Below are positions 24,832 to 37,071 of a stretch of DNA of 64,000 nt, one piece after another. How positions within the stretch are numbered: the first letter of the stretch is position 1; the number at the start of each line of letters is the position of its first letter. The DNA comes from Hemibagrus wyckioides (Eukaryota; Chordata; Actinopteri; Siluriformes; Bagridae). The notes under the pieces are model-generated. The model ran no database searches. It had not been told where the DNA came from and was given only the letters and a program-made list of their open reading frames with translations. The DNA is taken from positions 7,651,428 through 7,715,427 of the forward strand of contig NC_080711.1 in NCBI RefSeq assembly GCF_019097595.1, in the 5' to 3' direction. The position numbers and the translations under genes were made by a program.

Positions 24832-27800
24832 TGTGTGTGTGTGTGTGGTTTTAGGGCCACCACGGTTCGCTCTAAAGGCAGGAACCTGAGGATCAAAGCT
24901 CCCATGTGTCGTGCCCTGAAGAAACTGTGCGACCCAGATGGTGTGTATGTGTAAGATGGAAATGAGAGCAGTGTGTGTAAGTGTGTATTCAGCTGGGAAA
25001 CTTGTGAGAGACTGTTCTGGAATGGAGGTCTAGAAAAAGCTAACGTGTGTGTAGAGCACTTGGGTGGAAGGTAATGGATTATAGTAGAACTTGTGTAAGT
25101 AGGGTGAATGCTCTTGTTTCTATGATTACAGGTTATGTGATTGAAAGAGGAGATTGAGAATCCGAGTTACTAACCTCTTCTTGTATTTCTTCCCTCCACT
25201 TTGTCTTATTATCTACATCTCAGGAGTGAGTGATGAAGAGGACCAGAAGCCAGTTCGGTTGCCACTGAAGGTTGCAGTGGAGCTGCAGCCACGTAGTAAC
25301 CACTCTTGGACTCGGGTTCAGAGTCTGGCCCATAATCCTCGTCTCCGGTTAGTCTCACCCGTTTTTGATTTGTTTGGTTGTTTTGCTAAGTATCTAAGCA
25401 GCTTTAGAAGATTGTCAATTCTGCATCCTCAGGCTTTTTGGTTTTGCAGTTGCTTTGTATTTTTAAACTTTAACCAGCTAATGTCCTTTAAAATATCATG
25501 GTCCATGAAAGACTTGTGTATCTGCCGAATGTTAGTTATTGCTTACACAAATTCAGTAGAATCGTTGCGGCTTGGTTATCTCTTTCTGCTCATGATGTAT
25601 TGCTCTGTTCATGTTGAATAGTTGATGACATTGTTTTGTTTCAGGATGGTCGTGGAGCTGCACAGGAAAGTGTCGAGTCTTATCGAGTTCCTGAAGCAAA
25701 AATGGGCAGTTCAGGACCAGCGAATTGTATCCTTTCTAAATGTGGTTCATATGTGATGTGTATTTTTTTTTGAAGATGTTCCCATTTTAGTATTCCGACA
25801 CGTTTTCCAGTCATTTGCATGTTATGGAAAACACCTGGAATGCAAAAATGGATGAAATGCATCAGAGTCCTGGGAAAAGTTTGGGTTACTAGGGAATATG
25901 AGAGTTTTTTTTTTTTAAGAGTAGTTTTTCTAAGCTGACATTGTTTATATGTCTGTTAAAAATATAAGCTTGGGGAAATTATCTAGATCGTATCTAGTCA
26001 TAAGTAATCTTATTTATTTTAGCAGAAGAATCCCTTGAGTTGCAAGTCTGCAAACTAAAATTCTGATTCAATTTGGGAGACTTTGTTTTCATGATGATCT
26101 TGTCTTCTACAGTGGTACCTCGGTGTTCAAACTTAATTCGTTCTAAAAGCCTGGTCGAATACCGATTTGGTCGAAAACCGAATTATTTTTCCCCATAGGA
26201 AGTAATGTAAAACGAATTAATCTGTTTCAACTTGATGGTTGATCTCACAATTTCCTCTTGGCAACACTGATGCCTGATTTCCCTTTTTTTTTCGGAGACA
26301 TGACCACTGGAAATATACCACAAAAGATAGCGTGGGGTTATAACACAAGTACTCACAGATGATGCTTTCAGAACAGATGACCCGTGTAAACGGCTTCATC
26401 TCTATTGTCTACGGCAGGGTACGCCACATGGAAAGCGTGTGCGGCATGGGCGTCGCTAGGCTATTTTTAGGGGGGCATTAGCCTAACATTTCTACTCAGC
26501 CCCTATAAAAATTCTGCGATTCTCCATAAACTGTACACAAATTGGTGATCACCTCAGTCCCCTTTAAATTCCATATGAAAACAGCGGCAGACTTCGGCTC
26601 TTCCACGTCTTTTAGCGCATTCTTCAATCCAAAGACCGTGGCGTTGCAGAGCGAGGATCAGAGGACGAGTGTGTGTGTGTGATCAGAAAGACTCATATTT
26701 GGCTTGTTCAGTACTCAAATGTTATACACATCTATGCAATACAGTGGAATGCTGCAATAAGTTTACCATCCTACCCTGTTAGTCATTATACCCTCATTGG
26801 GGGCTGAGCCCCCCTTAAATGAAAATCCTAGAATTGCCCCTGGCGTGTGCGGTCTCGTAGTTAGTTCTTTTCAGGTCGGGTCAAAAATATTTTTGAAAAC
26901 TGAAAATTTGTGTTGAAAATACAGTTCACATTAACATTTGTTTGAATTTTGTTCGAAATGTTGATATTCATTGCAATCCTGTATGAAACAAGAACCGGCG
27001 TTCCTGACGGCCGAGTCGTACACCAAAAATATTTTCATACACCGAGGTCAAATTGACTCAAATTCTAATTGTACACCGAAAATTCGAACACGGGGGTGGT
27101 CGAGGACCGAGGTACCACTGTATTTTTCACTATTGTTTTATAAGCTTTTACTCCTCCTGTTCCTCTTGGTTTTCTTTGGTGAGCGAGTGAACGGAGCAGC
27201 AGTATATATCTATCATTTTAGTAAAACTTGTGGGAGGGTAGAGATATTTGCATAGGGCATGGTGAGTATGGGATCAGTTGGGTTGTTGACCATGATGTTA
27301 AGGATAATGCAGGTGTGAGTCTTTCTGAGACATGAAAAATGTCCTGACTGATAAATTGAGCTGGTTTTCGCTTTTTGTCTGGTTTATTGTATCCAACATC
27401 TATATCAAGTTTTCTACCCTTAACCCTAATGTGCCTAGCTTAAGAGTCTGGCAGAACGGGAGGCTCTAGAAGGTGTAGCACTTCCTGGTGAGTCAGAAGA
27501 TCTGTTCCTGTATCCAGCAGAAAGCAGCACAATTACGGTTTTGCCTGGTGTAGCACGTGTCGTTCACTCCAAGGCCTCCTGCACTGTCCACTGGCAGGAG
27601 ACTGGGCGTGGTCGACCAGGTGTAAGAGACCTGCCAACTGCCCAGATCCTAGGGATTCAGCCTGTCCGAGGGACAGGAAAACCAGGCAAGGGTGCCTCTG
27701 GAGGTGGAGACATAAAACGAGCCGAAGGACAAGTACCTGAGAGTTCAGAAGGGAGCAGTTGCGCTTCTGGGACAGAGAACACTTTAAACATGGCCCACAA

Positions 27801-29684
27801 CACTACCACTCCTTCTGTCACTCCAACTTCTACAAATCTGCCGCCTTTCCCAGGACAGGAAGGCAGCGGGACTGGGACAGCTGATTCTTTAGGCACATCT
27901 CAGTCCCAGACGTGTCTTAGTGGCACGAGTAAAGACACTGTCAGTCCAGGAGAACCCATCCTGGCGGACAACATTATAGAGACTCCTTCAGTAGGTGGTA
28001 ATGCAGCAGAAGGAGCTGTTGCTCCTCCACCTCCTCCTCCAGAGCCTGCAGGCCGAGTGGACGATGCAGCCGGGGCTGGTCGCTCGCCGCAGCAGATCCG
28101 TGAGGAGGGCTGGAGCTCACAAGGTGCAGAAAACGTCACTCTAGCCGAAATCTACCTCATGATGGGCAAGCCTGGAAAGCTGCAGTTAGAGTATGAGTGG
28201 CAGCCCAAGTCCCGCCCTTCAGCCCTGCCCACCACTCAGAGCGTGCTTCGGTGCCTTCTGAGACTTGTCTCTTCAGAGGTCAACCCCAAACCTGTGAGTA
28301 ACCATGAGTTTAAGCCTACAAATGATGGTGACAGGTTACATTTTTGAAAAGAGTTATCTAGTGAATATCTTGCATCATAAGATTATATGTTTTTCTGCTT
28401 CCAGGCTTCAGACACATGTTCTGTAGGGACGTCTCCCATCAAGCTGGGTCAGGAGGAGCAGTCTGTGACACCTCCAGGCAAACCTCCAACTGTGGGAACC
28501 CGCAGCCCCAACTGTGGGCGGCAGCAACACACAGCACGCGCCAAAACACTGCCTACTACAGCTGGCACAGGTACAAAATATAAACATGAATGTGATAGTT
28601 TCAGTCATCAGGCACATTTCGAATGTTTAGTCAATATGATTCATCATACTTGGTATTTAAATGTCAGAAAGTATCCCTCCATTCAGTAGAACCTCCTGGG
28701 ATAATTGGCCAACCTGTCACTTTGGAATCTAGACAAGGGTGCAGTTAGGCTCATGTTCTAATTTTGCTTGTTGTGCCTCCACAGGTGGCCGGAATCTACC
28801 ACGTTCTCTGTTGGTTTCTGGCAGTGATGGTGATGGGGGTGTGTTTGCGGTTCCAACAACACTGCCACCGAACAGCTCCCGCCACTTACGGATGTTTTCT
28901 CCTAATAAAGAGGCGGAGTTGGCTTTCCGTCAGCAGCTGGACTCGATCAGCGTGAGTGGTCCTCCGTTTTAAAAATTGATCTAGCCCAACTAAGGATGTT
29001 GAATCTACCTTGACGCCATGTCATGGAGTAGTGAGATTATGGTGCACAATCATGCTTTGATTAGATGCTTGTGTTTAATGCTGCCATATAAACGACCATG
29101 TTACAATGAGGGACTGTGGCTTTAACATGTCTCTAGCAATGGGTCCTTGTAAAAATGCTGAGGGCACTGACGACACCTACACTAGAGATTTGCACTTTAC
29201 AAAATGTGCTAAACCTCACAATGCATGTTTTTGTTCGAACTCTGTGACTTGCAAAGCTATACTATGGCCTTCAGACATTAGAACCGCACAATGCCTCTTT
29301 ATAATTGAGAAGAATAGCTGTGTAGTTATCTGTAGGTACAGCTGTTTTGCTCTCAACTAATATAATGGTGCTTAACTCCTCACACCGGCTGTTATCAACT
29401 ATCTTCCCCCAATGAAGATAAATCTGCTAAAAATCATTCGCTAGCACCTTCATCATCAAAAGTGAATGCCTTACCTATTCACCATGATGCAAATGTCAGT
29501 TCTGAATCCTTTTTTTGCAGTATTTAATCTCTTTCACTATTTTAATCCCATTTGCTTTGTTTATCCTCTTGCATTCTCATTCCGATTCTCATTCATTAGC
29601 AGCAGCTTCTCTCGTCACTTCTGTCCTGCCGGAGGTTGGGGTATAATGATGGACCCAACACCTCTGACACATCTTTGACTGTGA

Positions 29685-29716
<32 letters not shown>

Positions 29717-32700
29717 AGGATCATCTGGATGATTCACAGCAGCTTGGGAGCATCAGATTATATAGTGTTTTATTTTTTGTGTGTGTGTATGCAAGTTCTG
29801 ACTCCTGTGAAGAAAAATCCTGTACGCTGAGGTTTCATTCATTTTGACTTTACTAACAGTATTCTATATTTCTCTTTCAGTCAGATATTTTCCTCCATAA
29901 GGCAAGGAAAACAGGAAGGGGCCGTCCATTGAGGAAGCCACTTGTAGTGCAGGTAAGGCAACCAGAGCCAACAACCTGAAACTAATTGTAATTTTATTAT
30001 AGCTGTTTATTATTCTTAACCAAGTAACTTGCATCCACAATATTTTGTGTGTTCCCTGCAGAGAACATTGTTGCCTCGGACAACAGGAGATGCCTCCCAG
30101 CATGTTTGCTCTTTCTCAATTCTCTCCAGCTCTTCAGCTACTGGTAATTTACATAAAGTGATGAAATATTAAAATACAATTTAGAAATAAAGAAGAAATA
30201 TCTCATTAGCTTTTCTTCTTCTTTTTTTTCTCCTCCAGGCACTGGTTCTTTTCGGCCCATCCAAAGCCGGCTCTCGGCATCCCGACCCCTTGCACTCAAA
30301 GCCACTTCCACTACAATAAATACTGCTTCTTCTAATCAATTGTCCAGTAAGCTGTCCATCATTTTGAATAATGACTGAAAAGAAAAAACAACTTCTGCCA
30401 CTTTTTTTGAGACTAACTTGTTCCTCGTACTTTAGGTGCAATTGACCTGGCAGCAAAGTCTGCAGGCATTATACCAGGAAGCCCGTGTCGAGAAGTGGAG
30501 GCCACGGCTCTAGAGTCGAGCCTTTTGCCACCTGAGGCTGCCACACCTCCGGCACCTTCAGACCCCGAACCTGAACCTGAACCTGAGCCCGAGCCCAATC
30601 CTGAGATGCTGCATCAAGACACAGAGGTGTGTCTGTTATACCCACTAAATCCTAATGCTGTTAAATAAGACAAAATTATGCATAAATGAATAGTTTGATT
30701 ATTTTCTAAATCAGTCTTGCCCTCCCTCTCACTGTTTTAATTAGGGCTCGTTGCAGAATGGGGTTCCTCCGCCGTCTCCAGGAGGTGGAGACTCCCTATT
30801 GGCACCTCCTAGTGTTGCCTCACTGTTGGACATTTCACTGCCTGGCCCTCCAGATGAATCCCTTCCTCCTGGAGAACCTCACACTCACATCAGCGACTCC
30901 ATTATTGAGCTTGCCATTAGTTCTTCACACTATGGTGGGTCTGGGTGAACATACTGCTAGTTCTGTATGAGGACATGATTTATTTCCATGTTACACTGTA
31001 GTGTAGCGATAGACAGGTCTTACAGTCAGAAAGATGAACACAGGACATTCTCTTCACGTGGGAGATTTATGGAAATAAAAAACAAATAATTAAGATATAA
31101 AAACAGAAAATGTACAGGTTGTCAAATAATGAACCAACACTTATTATAGTCTTGCTGATTACATGGGATATGAGGTCAGAACAGTGGTTTTTAATTGTTT
31201 CTTAAGAAGAAAGAAGACGAGTTGGAATGCATGCTCTTCTAATAGCAATGAAAATATTTCAGTCCAATGATTATAAACATGTGGAAAGGACCAGAATGAG
31301 GAAGGAGTTTGTTTACAGCAAGTTGGATCTAAATTTGGATGCGTTTGATTAATTCTGACCTTGGTCCAGTATTGAACAGTGGAACAGTTTACATTTGTTA
31401 ACTAGAACCTGTGAAGACCTAGACGTGTTTAATGCACATTAAGTTTCAACATGCATACAAAATGAAAACTTGAAACAAGTCAATAGGGAGTAGGGTTTTT
31501 TTCTTTGCTGCTGGTCCACTGGGCAACAAGAAGAAAAAAAGTGTTGTTTTGGACTGCTGAAGGACTTATAACTAATGGGAAGTGTTGGTGTCTCAGATGA
31601 TACAATATTTCCTTAACATCCCCTTTGCTTCTGTCTGTCTCTATCGCTCGCATCATTTTTTCCTCCTCAGGTGAAGGATCGTCTCTTTCTCCTCCCAAGC
31701 TCAATGGGAATGACCGGTCTAAGCTTGTCCCCTCCCTCCCTGACAGTCCCGGCCATAGCTGGATGCCATCTCCTATGCACGATCCGCAGTGGTACCCCAA
31801 TGACTCTAGCGATTCCAGTCTGGGCTGCTTGCTCTGTGAGTGTCACATAAACAGGAAACTAATTCAGGTTTTATTTCAAGGGCACTTTGTGACCACTGAA
31901 ACATTACTAAATAAAAGGTTATTAAATAAATGGTCCCAGCAGAAGTCTATCTACAGCTCAGGACTTGTATTTTATATAAATTCTTGGGCATGTCTGCTTA
32001 TTATCTGCGTCATTCATTTATAAGGTTTTTAAATCATGTTCTCTTCTGTTCTTTTGCACAGAGAAAACCCAGTTCACTTATGATGAGTCTTTTTCAGTCA
32101 CCTTTTCGGGTGTTTTAAAGGCATTATGTCTCATTTTATTTGATAAATTCCCAACTCCCGGGTTTAATTCCATATGCAAATCTTGAAGATGTAAATTTAG
32201 TTTACGTCAATGCAAGTTTACAAAAGCAGCCGTGGAAATGTAGAACTGCACTAGAATCTCTTTACATAGAAGTTGATTGGATGGTACCTCTATAATTACG
32301 TGGGCTCATGATCTAATCTGAATTTTGCCTCTGTTTTCTCTGCACAGCAAGCCTGGTGTCGCCAGATAAAACCCGGAGGACTGTCCTCCCCCCTGCAGGG
32401 CCCTCCAGTGGTACAGCCTTACTTGGCCCCAGCCTGCTTGACAGTAACTCCCATGATTCTTTTCAGGCACGTGGCCTGCATGACGTTGTTGAGGTGAGAG
32501 GCAGCCTTCACATTACAGCCTCACCTGCAGTCCTCTACTGATGTGTTCATGGTGTCGATTATATTTAGCTAGCATGGGTGGTAACACATAATATGGAATG
32601 TTTGCGAATTAGTAAGGGTTCACAACCATGTTTTTTGTAGCGTTCCAACCTGGAATTGAAATTCACTTAAATACTGAAGCTCTGATTAGATGGAGACCAT

Positions 32701-34151
32701 TAGTGAGCAACACTTCAGTTCTTGCTACAGATTCTAGTCAGCTTGAGGTCTTGGCTTTGACTCAGCCATTCTACACATTCACGTTCTTGGTTTTCAATCA
32801 GTCCAGTGTAGCTTTGGCAGTACACCTCCATCCCAGTTTGAAACCTTTCTCAGACTGGAACAGGATTACCCTGCATTTTGCCCTATACATTTTCTCTGCT
32901 GAGGGATAGTTTCATGGGAGGGATGATTTCATTTTTTTTTCTAGTATGATGAGCAGGTTTTCTCCAAATATAGCAATCTTAGCCACGTTAGTTTTGGTCT
33001 CATAAGAGACCCTTTTCCTACATTTCCTCCTTTATGCCTATTCCTAGACTCCAATCAGATTTCATAGGGCTTGCCTCTCTTCCAGAAAGCTGAGCTCGGT
33101 TGAGTATGCCTGCCCTGTTGACACATCTCTTCTGTGATCTATATCTTCAGCTCCTTCATTGTTCCCTTTGGCCTCTTGGTTGGTTCGCTGACTAATTACC
33201 TTCCTACCAGGGGTCTCCTTTATGTAGAGATTTAGTTTTTTTTAATCTGATGATGTTGGTTGCACAAAATATGCACATTCCACAGTAATAGGAGCTCTGA
33301 ATTGTTGTGCATACTTTTCACCTTGCTTTATTATTATTATGGGATATTTTGTGGCGAATCGAGACATTCCAGATAAGTTGTTTCACTTCCAGACCACAAC
33401 AGTATAAAATCTGGAAAAGTTGAATAGATAGAATAGAATCTACCGAATAGATAGAATTCATCACTTTGCTTCTATGATGTCAGTTTGACTTTATCCACTT
33501 TTCCAATAAGAAAAATATTAAAAATTCAGAACTGGTATGCGTCACAGATCCGCGACAGTGACAAGTTTTTATGTTTTATGTGATATTAACAGAATAATAC
33601 ATATCCATTTTTGTGTGCAAGCACCCTAATAGTAAAGGTTGAGACATTTATTTTAAATTATATTATTTAATATTGGATTATTAATATAGAGCCCACATAC
33701 ATGCTGTGATGAATAACTGCCTAAAGGTTGATGCATTCCTGGTGTGAGTCATTCTTTTACAGCTTGTCATAGCAAAAAAAAAACCGAGGGGGTGTTTATA
33801 CTTTAGACCGCTTGCGGATGATAATAATAAATGCCCTCTGGCATGATTTCGGGATGGTTATGGAAAAAAAATATTTCATAATATGAATGGAAATTATTAC
33901 TTATGCAGGCTATAAGAACTGAATTAAAAAAGCTGTGTTGATTCTCATGTGTTGATACTGTGATTTACAGACCAAACTGCATGTAAATATTGTAATGGAG
34001 TCATTCTAATTCCGTCTCCTTCTTCCTGTTTATCCAGGTGGATAATCAACTGGCCTGCATGATGAGTGAGAACAGCGTCGACTACATCGCCCGCTTCAAC
34101 GACCTCGCCCAAGAGCTGTCTGTGGCCGAGACGAGCCTCCCTCCTCCATGA
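20708..34151 (+). CDS. cramp1: CRAMP1 (Cramped) chromatin regulator
   Basis: Nineteen exons with matching phases: 20708-21044, 22608-22810, 23741-23894, 24189-24272, 24657-24705, 24855-24940, 25224-25347, 25645-25726, 27439-28293, 28405-28570, 28785-28951, 29881-29952, 30062-30143, 30239-30346, 30436-30626, 30745-30934, 31671-31835, 32348-32493 and 34038-34151. They give 1124 residues (human about 1270). CRAMP1 is the vertebrate Cramped, a nuclear protein tied to Polycomb-type control in flies and to linker histone H1 gene expression. Visible parts are HHFLRSSVRP near residue 75, a SANT/Myb-like domain starting RRQWESWSTEDKN (about 160-230), GRNLRIKAPMCRALKKLCDP, PGVARVVHSK, a poly-Pro run and a PEPEPE run. 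Later come LAEIYLMMGKPGKLQLEYEW, FAVPTTLPPNS, ASLLDISLPGPP and the C-terminal YIARFNDLAQELS. The start at 20708 follows the family's MTV beginning; an in-frame upstream exon is possible. Intron 8 (25727-27438) holds a DNA transposon, and its GTATCC donor is weak. Confidence 0.95.
26110..27120. mobile_element. TA-flanked DNA transposon in a cramp1 intron
   Basis: Inverted ends CAGTGGTACCTCGG and CCGAGGTACCACTG are flanked by TA on both sides. Subterminal motifs GTTCAAACTTAATTCG and GGTCGAAAACCGAATT recur inverted near the right end (CACCGAAAATTCGAAC). The TA duplication fits the Tc1/mariner superfamily. No transposase is readable, so it is a non-autonomous or decayed copy. Part of its 1011 bp is a later insertion (26440-26845). 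Confidence 0.8.
26440..26845. mobile_element. Second repeat nested in the TA-flanked element
   Basis: It begins near ATGGGCGTCGCTAGGC with a GGGGGGCATTAGCC stretch and ends AATCCTAGAATTGCCCC. The ends are partly complementary (GGGCG...CTAGG against CCTAG...GCCCC). It interrupts the subterminal region of the host element, so it arrived later. The family is not identified. Confidence 0.5.
32700..33220 (-). mobile_element. Fossil Tc1-like transposon in the last cramp1 intron
   Basis: Read on the minus strand, 32740-32830 resembles the Tc1-like stretch around the second catalytic Asp (pieces like LEWIENKN and the SQSPDL region). The blocks CCCAGTTTGAAACC, CAGACTGGAACAGG, GTTTTGGTCTCATAAGAGA and TTTGGCCTCTTGGTTGG appear in the expected order of a frog/fish-type Tc1 element distinct from families A and B. 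It is heavily decayed with no ends found. The call rests on pattern recall by eye. Confidence 0.55.
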
Positions 34152-34277
34152 GTCTGCGCTGAAATGTCAAATCAGGAGGAGGAGAATGAGCTTGTTGCAC
34201 CACCACGGCACTGCGGGAGAACTCCAGACTCATCAGTCCGAAGGAGAGAATGTTTATGCGATTCATCTTGGATGTGC

Positions 34278-34283
34278 AATAAA
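34278..34283 (+). terminator. cramp1: First candidate poly(A) signal of cramp1
   Basis: AATAAA lies 127 nt after the stop codon. A second AATAAA at 34825-34830 would give a 3' UTR of about 700 nt. Both are plausible; usage cannot be told. Confidence 0.45.
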
Positions 34284-34824
34284 GACACTCGATCCTTGAT
34301 CATCAGAATCGAGTGTGCGTATGGGAATGGGTGCCTGCCCATCGTTTTGTGGCGTGCGTTCCACACTTGGGCCACTTTTTAAACAAACTTGTTTACAAAG
34401 CAACCTCATGTATAGAAATTTGCCATATCAGAACAAAGATTGCCTCCTCACTTCATTTTGTCGGTCCTACTCTGTTCTGTGTGAGCCAAGGCTGCAGCTC
34501 AGCTGTTTTGTCTTAGTGACATTGTTTCTCCAATGATACTAATGATCTGTCTTCGATCATCCTCCTGAAAAAGCCATAAGTGTGTGTACGTAGTACACAA
34601 CATACATGTCTTCATAATGTGTGGCGTCATAGTCTGATTGGCTTTGCCAGATGTAAGAAATTATTAAAACACTGCTAGAAAGTTTTTTTTTTTGTTAATG
34701 GGAAAGACTAGGACTAATTGGAAACTCCTCCAACACTAACAAAGAGCTAAGCGAAAATATACTTGGCTGTATTTAAGTAGTAAATGTATATTAATCTATT
34801 ACTTCAAGACTCCCTAAATTAAAT

Positions 34825-34830
34825 AATAAA
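34825..34830 (+). terminator. cramp1: Distal candidate poly(A) signal of cramp1
   Basis: AATAAA in an AT-rich stretch downstream of cramp1, and an alternative to the signal at 34278. Confidence 0.4.
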
Positions 34831-35344
34831 GTAACCGATTGCCCTACGGTTTGATGTTTTATGTTCAACACTACGTTTTATTGTATGCAGTTTTATTGAA
34901 ACCAGCGATTTTAGATTGTTGTGAGCTTTCTGTCTGCGATGGAATGAATGTTTTTTATGTAAATAGACCATAACAGATTCAAGCACTGACTGTGCTTTTA
35001 TAACATACTGTAAATTATTTCGATTATTTATTGATTTACATGTTGCAACTGTGTTTACTTTCTTTTTTTTATTATTATTTTAGAAGGCATCAAAGCTTAT
35101 TTCAGTTGTTTTGAAGATTTCCGTGTTTGTACAAAAAGGGGTTTTATGCCACCATGTAAATATAAATTTCCCACGAAGCTGTTTTGGGATTTCTTTCGTG
35201 TCTCCTTGTCCTTTATTATAACTTGACAAACACATGGATGGATGGATATGGGTGGGTGGATGAATAGAGATAGATAGGGATGGATGGAGATATAGATAGA
35301 TAGAGATGGATGGAAGGCTAGAGATGGATAGATGGATATAGATA

Positions 35345-36553
35345 CACTATTGCCAAAAGTATTCGCTCACCCATCCAAATAATCAGAATCAGGTGTTCCA
35401 ATCACTTCCATGGCCACAGGTGTATAAAATCAAGCACCTAGGCATGCAGACTGTTTTTACAAACATTTGTGAAAGAATGGGTCGCTCTCAGGAGCTCAGT
35501 GAATTCCAGCATGGAACTGTGATAGGATGCCACCTGTGCAACAAATCCAGTCGTGAAATTTCCTCGCTCCTAAATATTCCACAGTCAACTGTCAGCTGTA
35601 TTATAAGAACGTGGAAGTGTTTGGGAACGACAGCAACTCAGCCACGAAGTGGTAGGCCACGTAAACTGACGGAGCGGGGTCAGCGGATGCTGAGGCGCAT
35701 AGTGTGAAGAGGTCACCAACTTTCTGCAGAGTCAATCGCTACAGACCTCCAAACTTCATGTGGCCTTCAGATTAGCTCAAGAACATTGCGCAGAGAGCTT
35801 CATGGAATGGGTTTCCATGGCCGAGCAGCTGCATCCAAGCCCTACATCACCAAGTGCAATGCAAAGCGTCGGATGCAGTGGTGTAAAGCACGCCGCCACT
35901 GGACTCTAGAGCAGTGGAGACGCGTTCTCTGGAGTGACGAATCGCGCTTCTCCATCTGGCAATCTGATGGACGAGTCTGGGTTTGGCGGTTGCCAGGAGA
36001 ACGGTACTTGTCTGACTGCATTGTGCCAAGTGTAAAGTTTGGTGGAGGGGGGATTATGGTGTGGGGTTGTTTTTCAGGAGCTGGGCTCGGCCCCTTAGTT
36101 CCAGTGAAAGGAACTCTGAATGCTTCAGCATACCAAGACATTTTGGACAATTCCATGCTCCCAACTTTGTGGGAACAGTTTGGAGCTGGCCCCTTCCTCT
36201 TCCAACATGACTGTGCACCAGTGCACAAAGCAAGGTCCATAAAGACATGGATGACAGAGTCTGGTGTGGATGAACTTGACTGGCCTGCACAGAGTCCTGA
36301 CCTCAACCCGATAGAACACCTTTGGGATGAACATCAGTGTGTGACCTCACAAATGCGCTTCTGGAAGAATGGTCAAAAATTCCCATAAACACACTCCTAA
36401 ACCTTGTGGACAGCCTTCCCAGAAGAGTTGAAGCTGTTATAGCTGCAAAGGGTGGACCGACGTCATACTGAACCCTATGGATTAGGAATGGGATGTCACT
36501 TAAGTTCATATGCGAGTCAAGGCAGGTGAGCGAATACTTTTGGCAATATAGTG
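35345..36553 (+). mobile_element. Tc1-like transposon, family A, most complete copy
   Basis: The 1209-bp element has inverted ends CACTATTGCCAAAAGTATTC and its complement, flanked by TA. The transposase frame begins at 35478 (MGRSQELSEFQHGTVIG) with paired helix-turn-helix sequence and a GRPRK hook. The catalytic triad context is present: [16 protein letters not shown] and NPIEHLWDE. Two lesions disable it: an in-frame TGA at 35705-35707, and a small deletion right after the last catalytic Glu near 36330 that shifts the C-terminal frame. The ends are slightly different (TATTCGCTCACC) from the other family A copies, so this may be a sister subfamily. It lies between cramp1 and dhrs7b. Confidence 0.93.
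35478..36388 (+). pseudogene. Tc1 transposase, broken
   Basis: This is the transposase reading frame of the element at 35345-36553. Codons 1-76 run to a TGA (35705-35707). The same frame then resumes through [15 protein letters not shown] and GMGFHGRAA into the DDE core, and is lost after the deletion near 36330, ending at a stop at 36388. Family length is about 340 residues. It would have cut and pasted its own element at TA sites; this copy should not. Confidence 0.88.
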
Positions 36554-36664
36554 TAGCTAGATATAGATAGATTGCTGGATAGAGATATAGATAGATAGAT
36601 ATGGGTGGATGGATATAGATAGAGATGGATGGATGGATATAGACAGATGGATGGATGAATGGGT

Positions 36665-36738
<74 letters not shown>

Positions 36739-36929
36739 GTGTATATTAATGGTTTATGTTAAAGGAATTTAATAATGATTATACTACATTGGTTTGATTA
36801 GTCTGTGTCAGGAGTCTAATGCAGTGTATGTAAATAATCGCTGAAATTAACTGATAAAACATGGATCAACATGAAAAATAGATGTTTGTTTAAACAGAGG
36901 ATGCATTTTAATCGTCTATAGTTCGGCGT

Positions 36930-37071
36930 TAGTTCACCTATCACGCATGCGCTGTAGGCATGTCTTCAGTTTGCATCTCCAAAGGCGCCGCCCTACGGCT
37001 CATTCCTATTGGTCAGTAGAAGCCACGCCTTCTTGTCTCTTCCGTATTGTTCACGTGGGTCTTGGCTTCAG
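36930..37071 (+). promoter_or_regulatory. dhrs7b: dhrs7b promoter and likely non-coding first exon
   Basis: A GC-raised patch carries an NRF1-like GCATGCGC (36945-36952), GGCGCCGCCC (36984-36993) and an inverted CCAAT (ATTGG, 37008-37012). It ends in a strong donor TTCAG|GTTAGT at 37071/37072. The first coding exon of dhrs7b is preceded by an acceptor GTGTAG ending at 39957, so a leader exon here is expected. The transcription start is not fixed. Confidence 0.55.

Larger units (their letters stand above)
35230..36740. repeat. GATA/GGAT tandem tract split by a Tc1 element
   Basis: Irregular GATG/GATA units run from about 35230 to 35342 and resume at about 36556. They end in a clean (GATA)n of roughly 75 bp at 36666-36740. 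Between the two parts sits the Tc1 copy 35345-36553 with its TA duplication, so the transposon landed inside an existing tandem tract. Confidence 0.9.

Noticed and set aside
27657..28139. Minus-strand frames over the large cramp1 exon
   Set aside because: They are antisense shadows of the 285-codon cramp1 exon.
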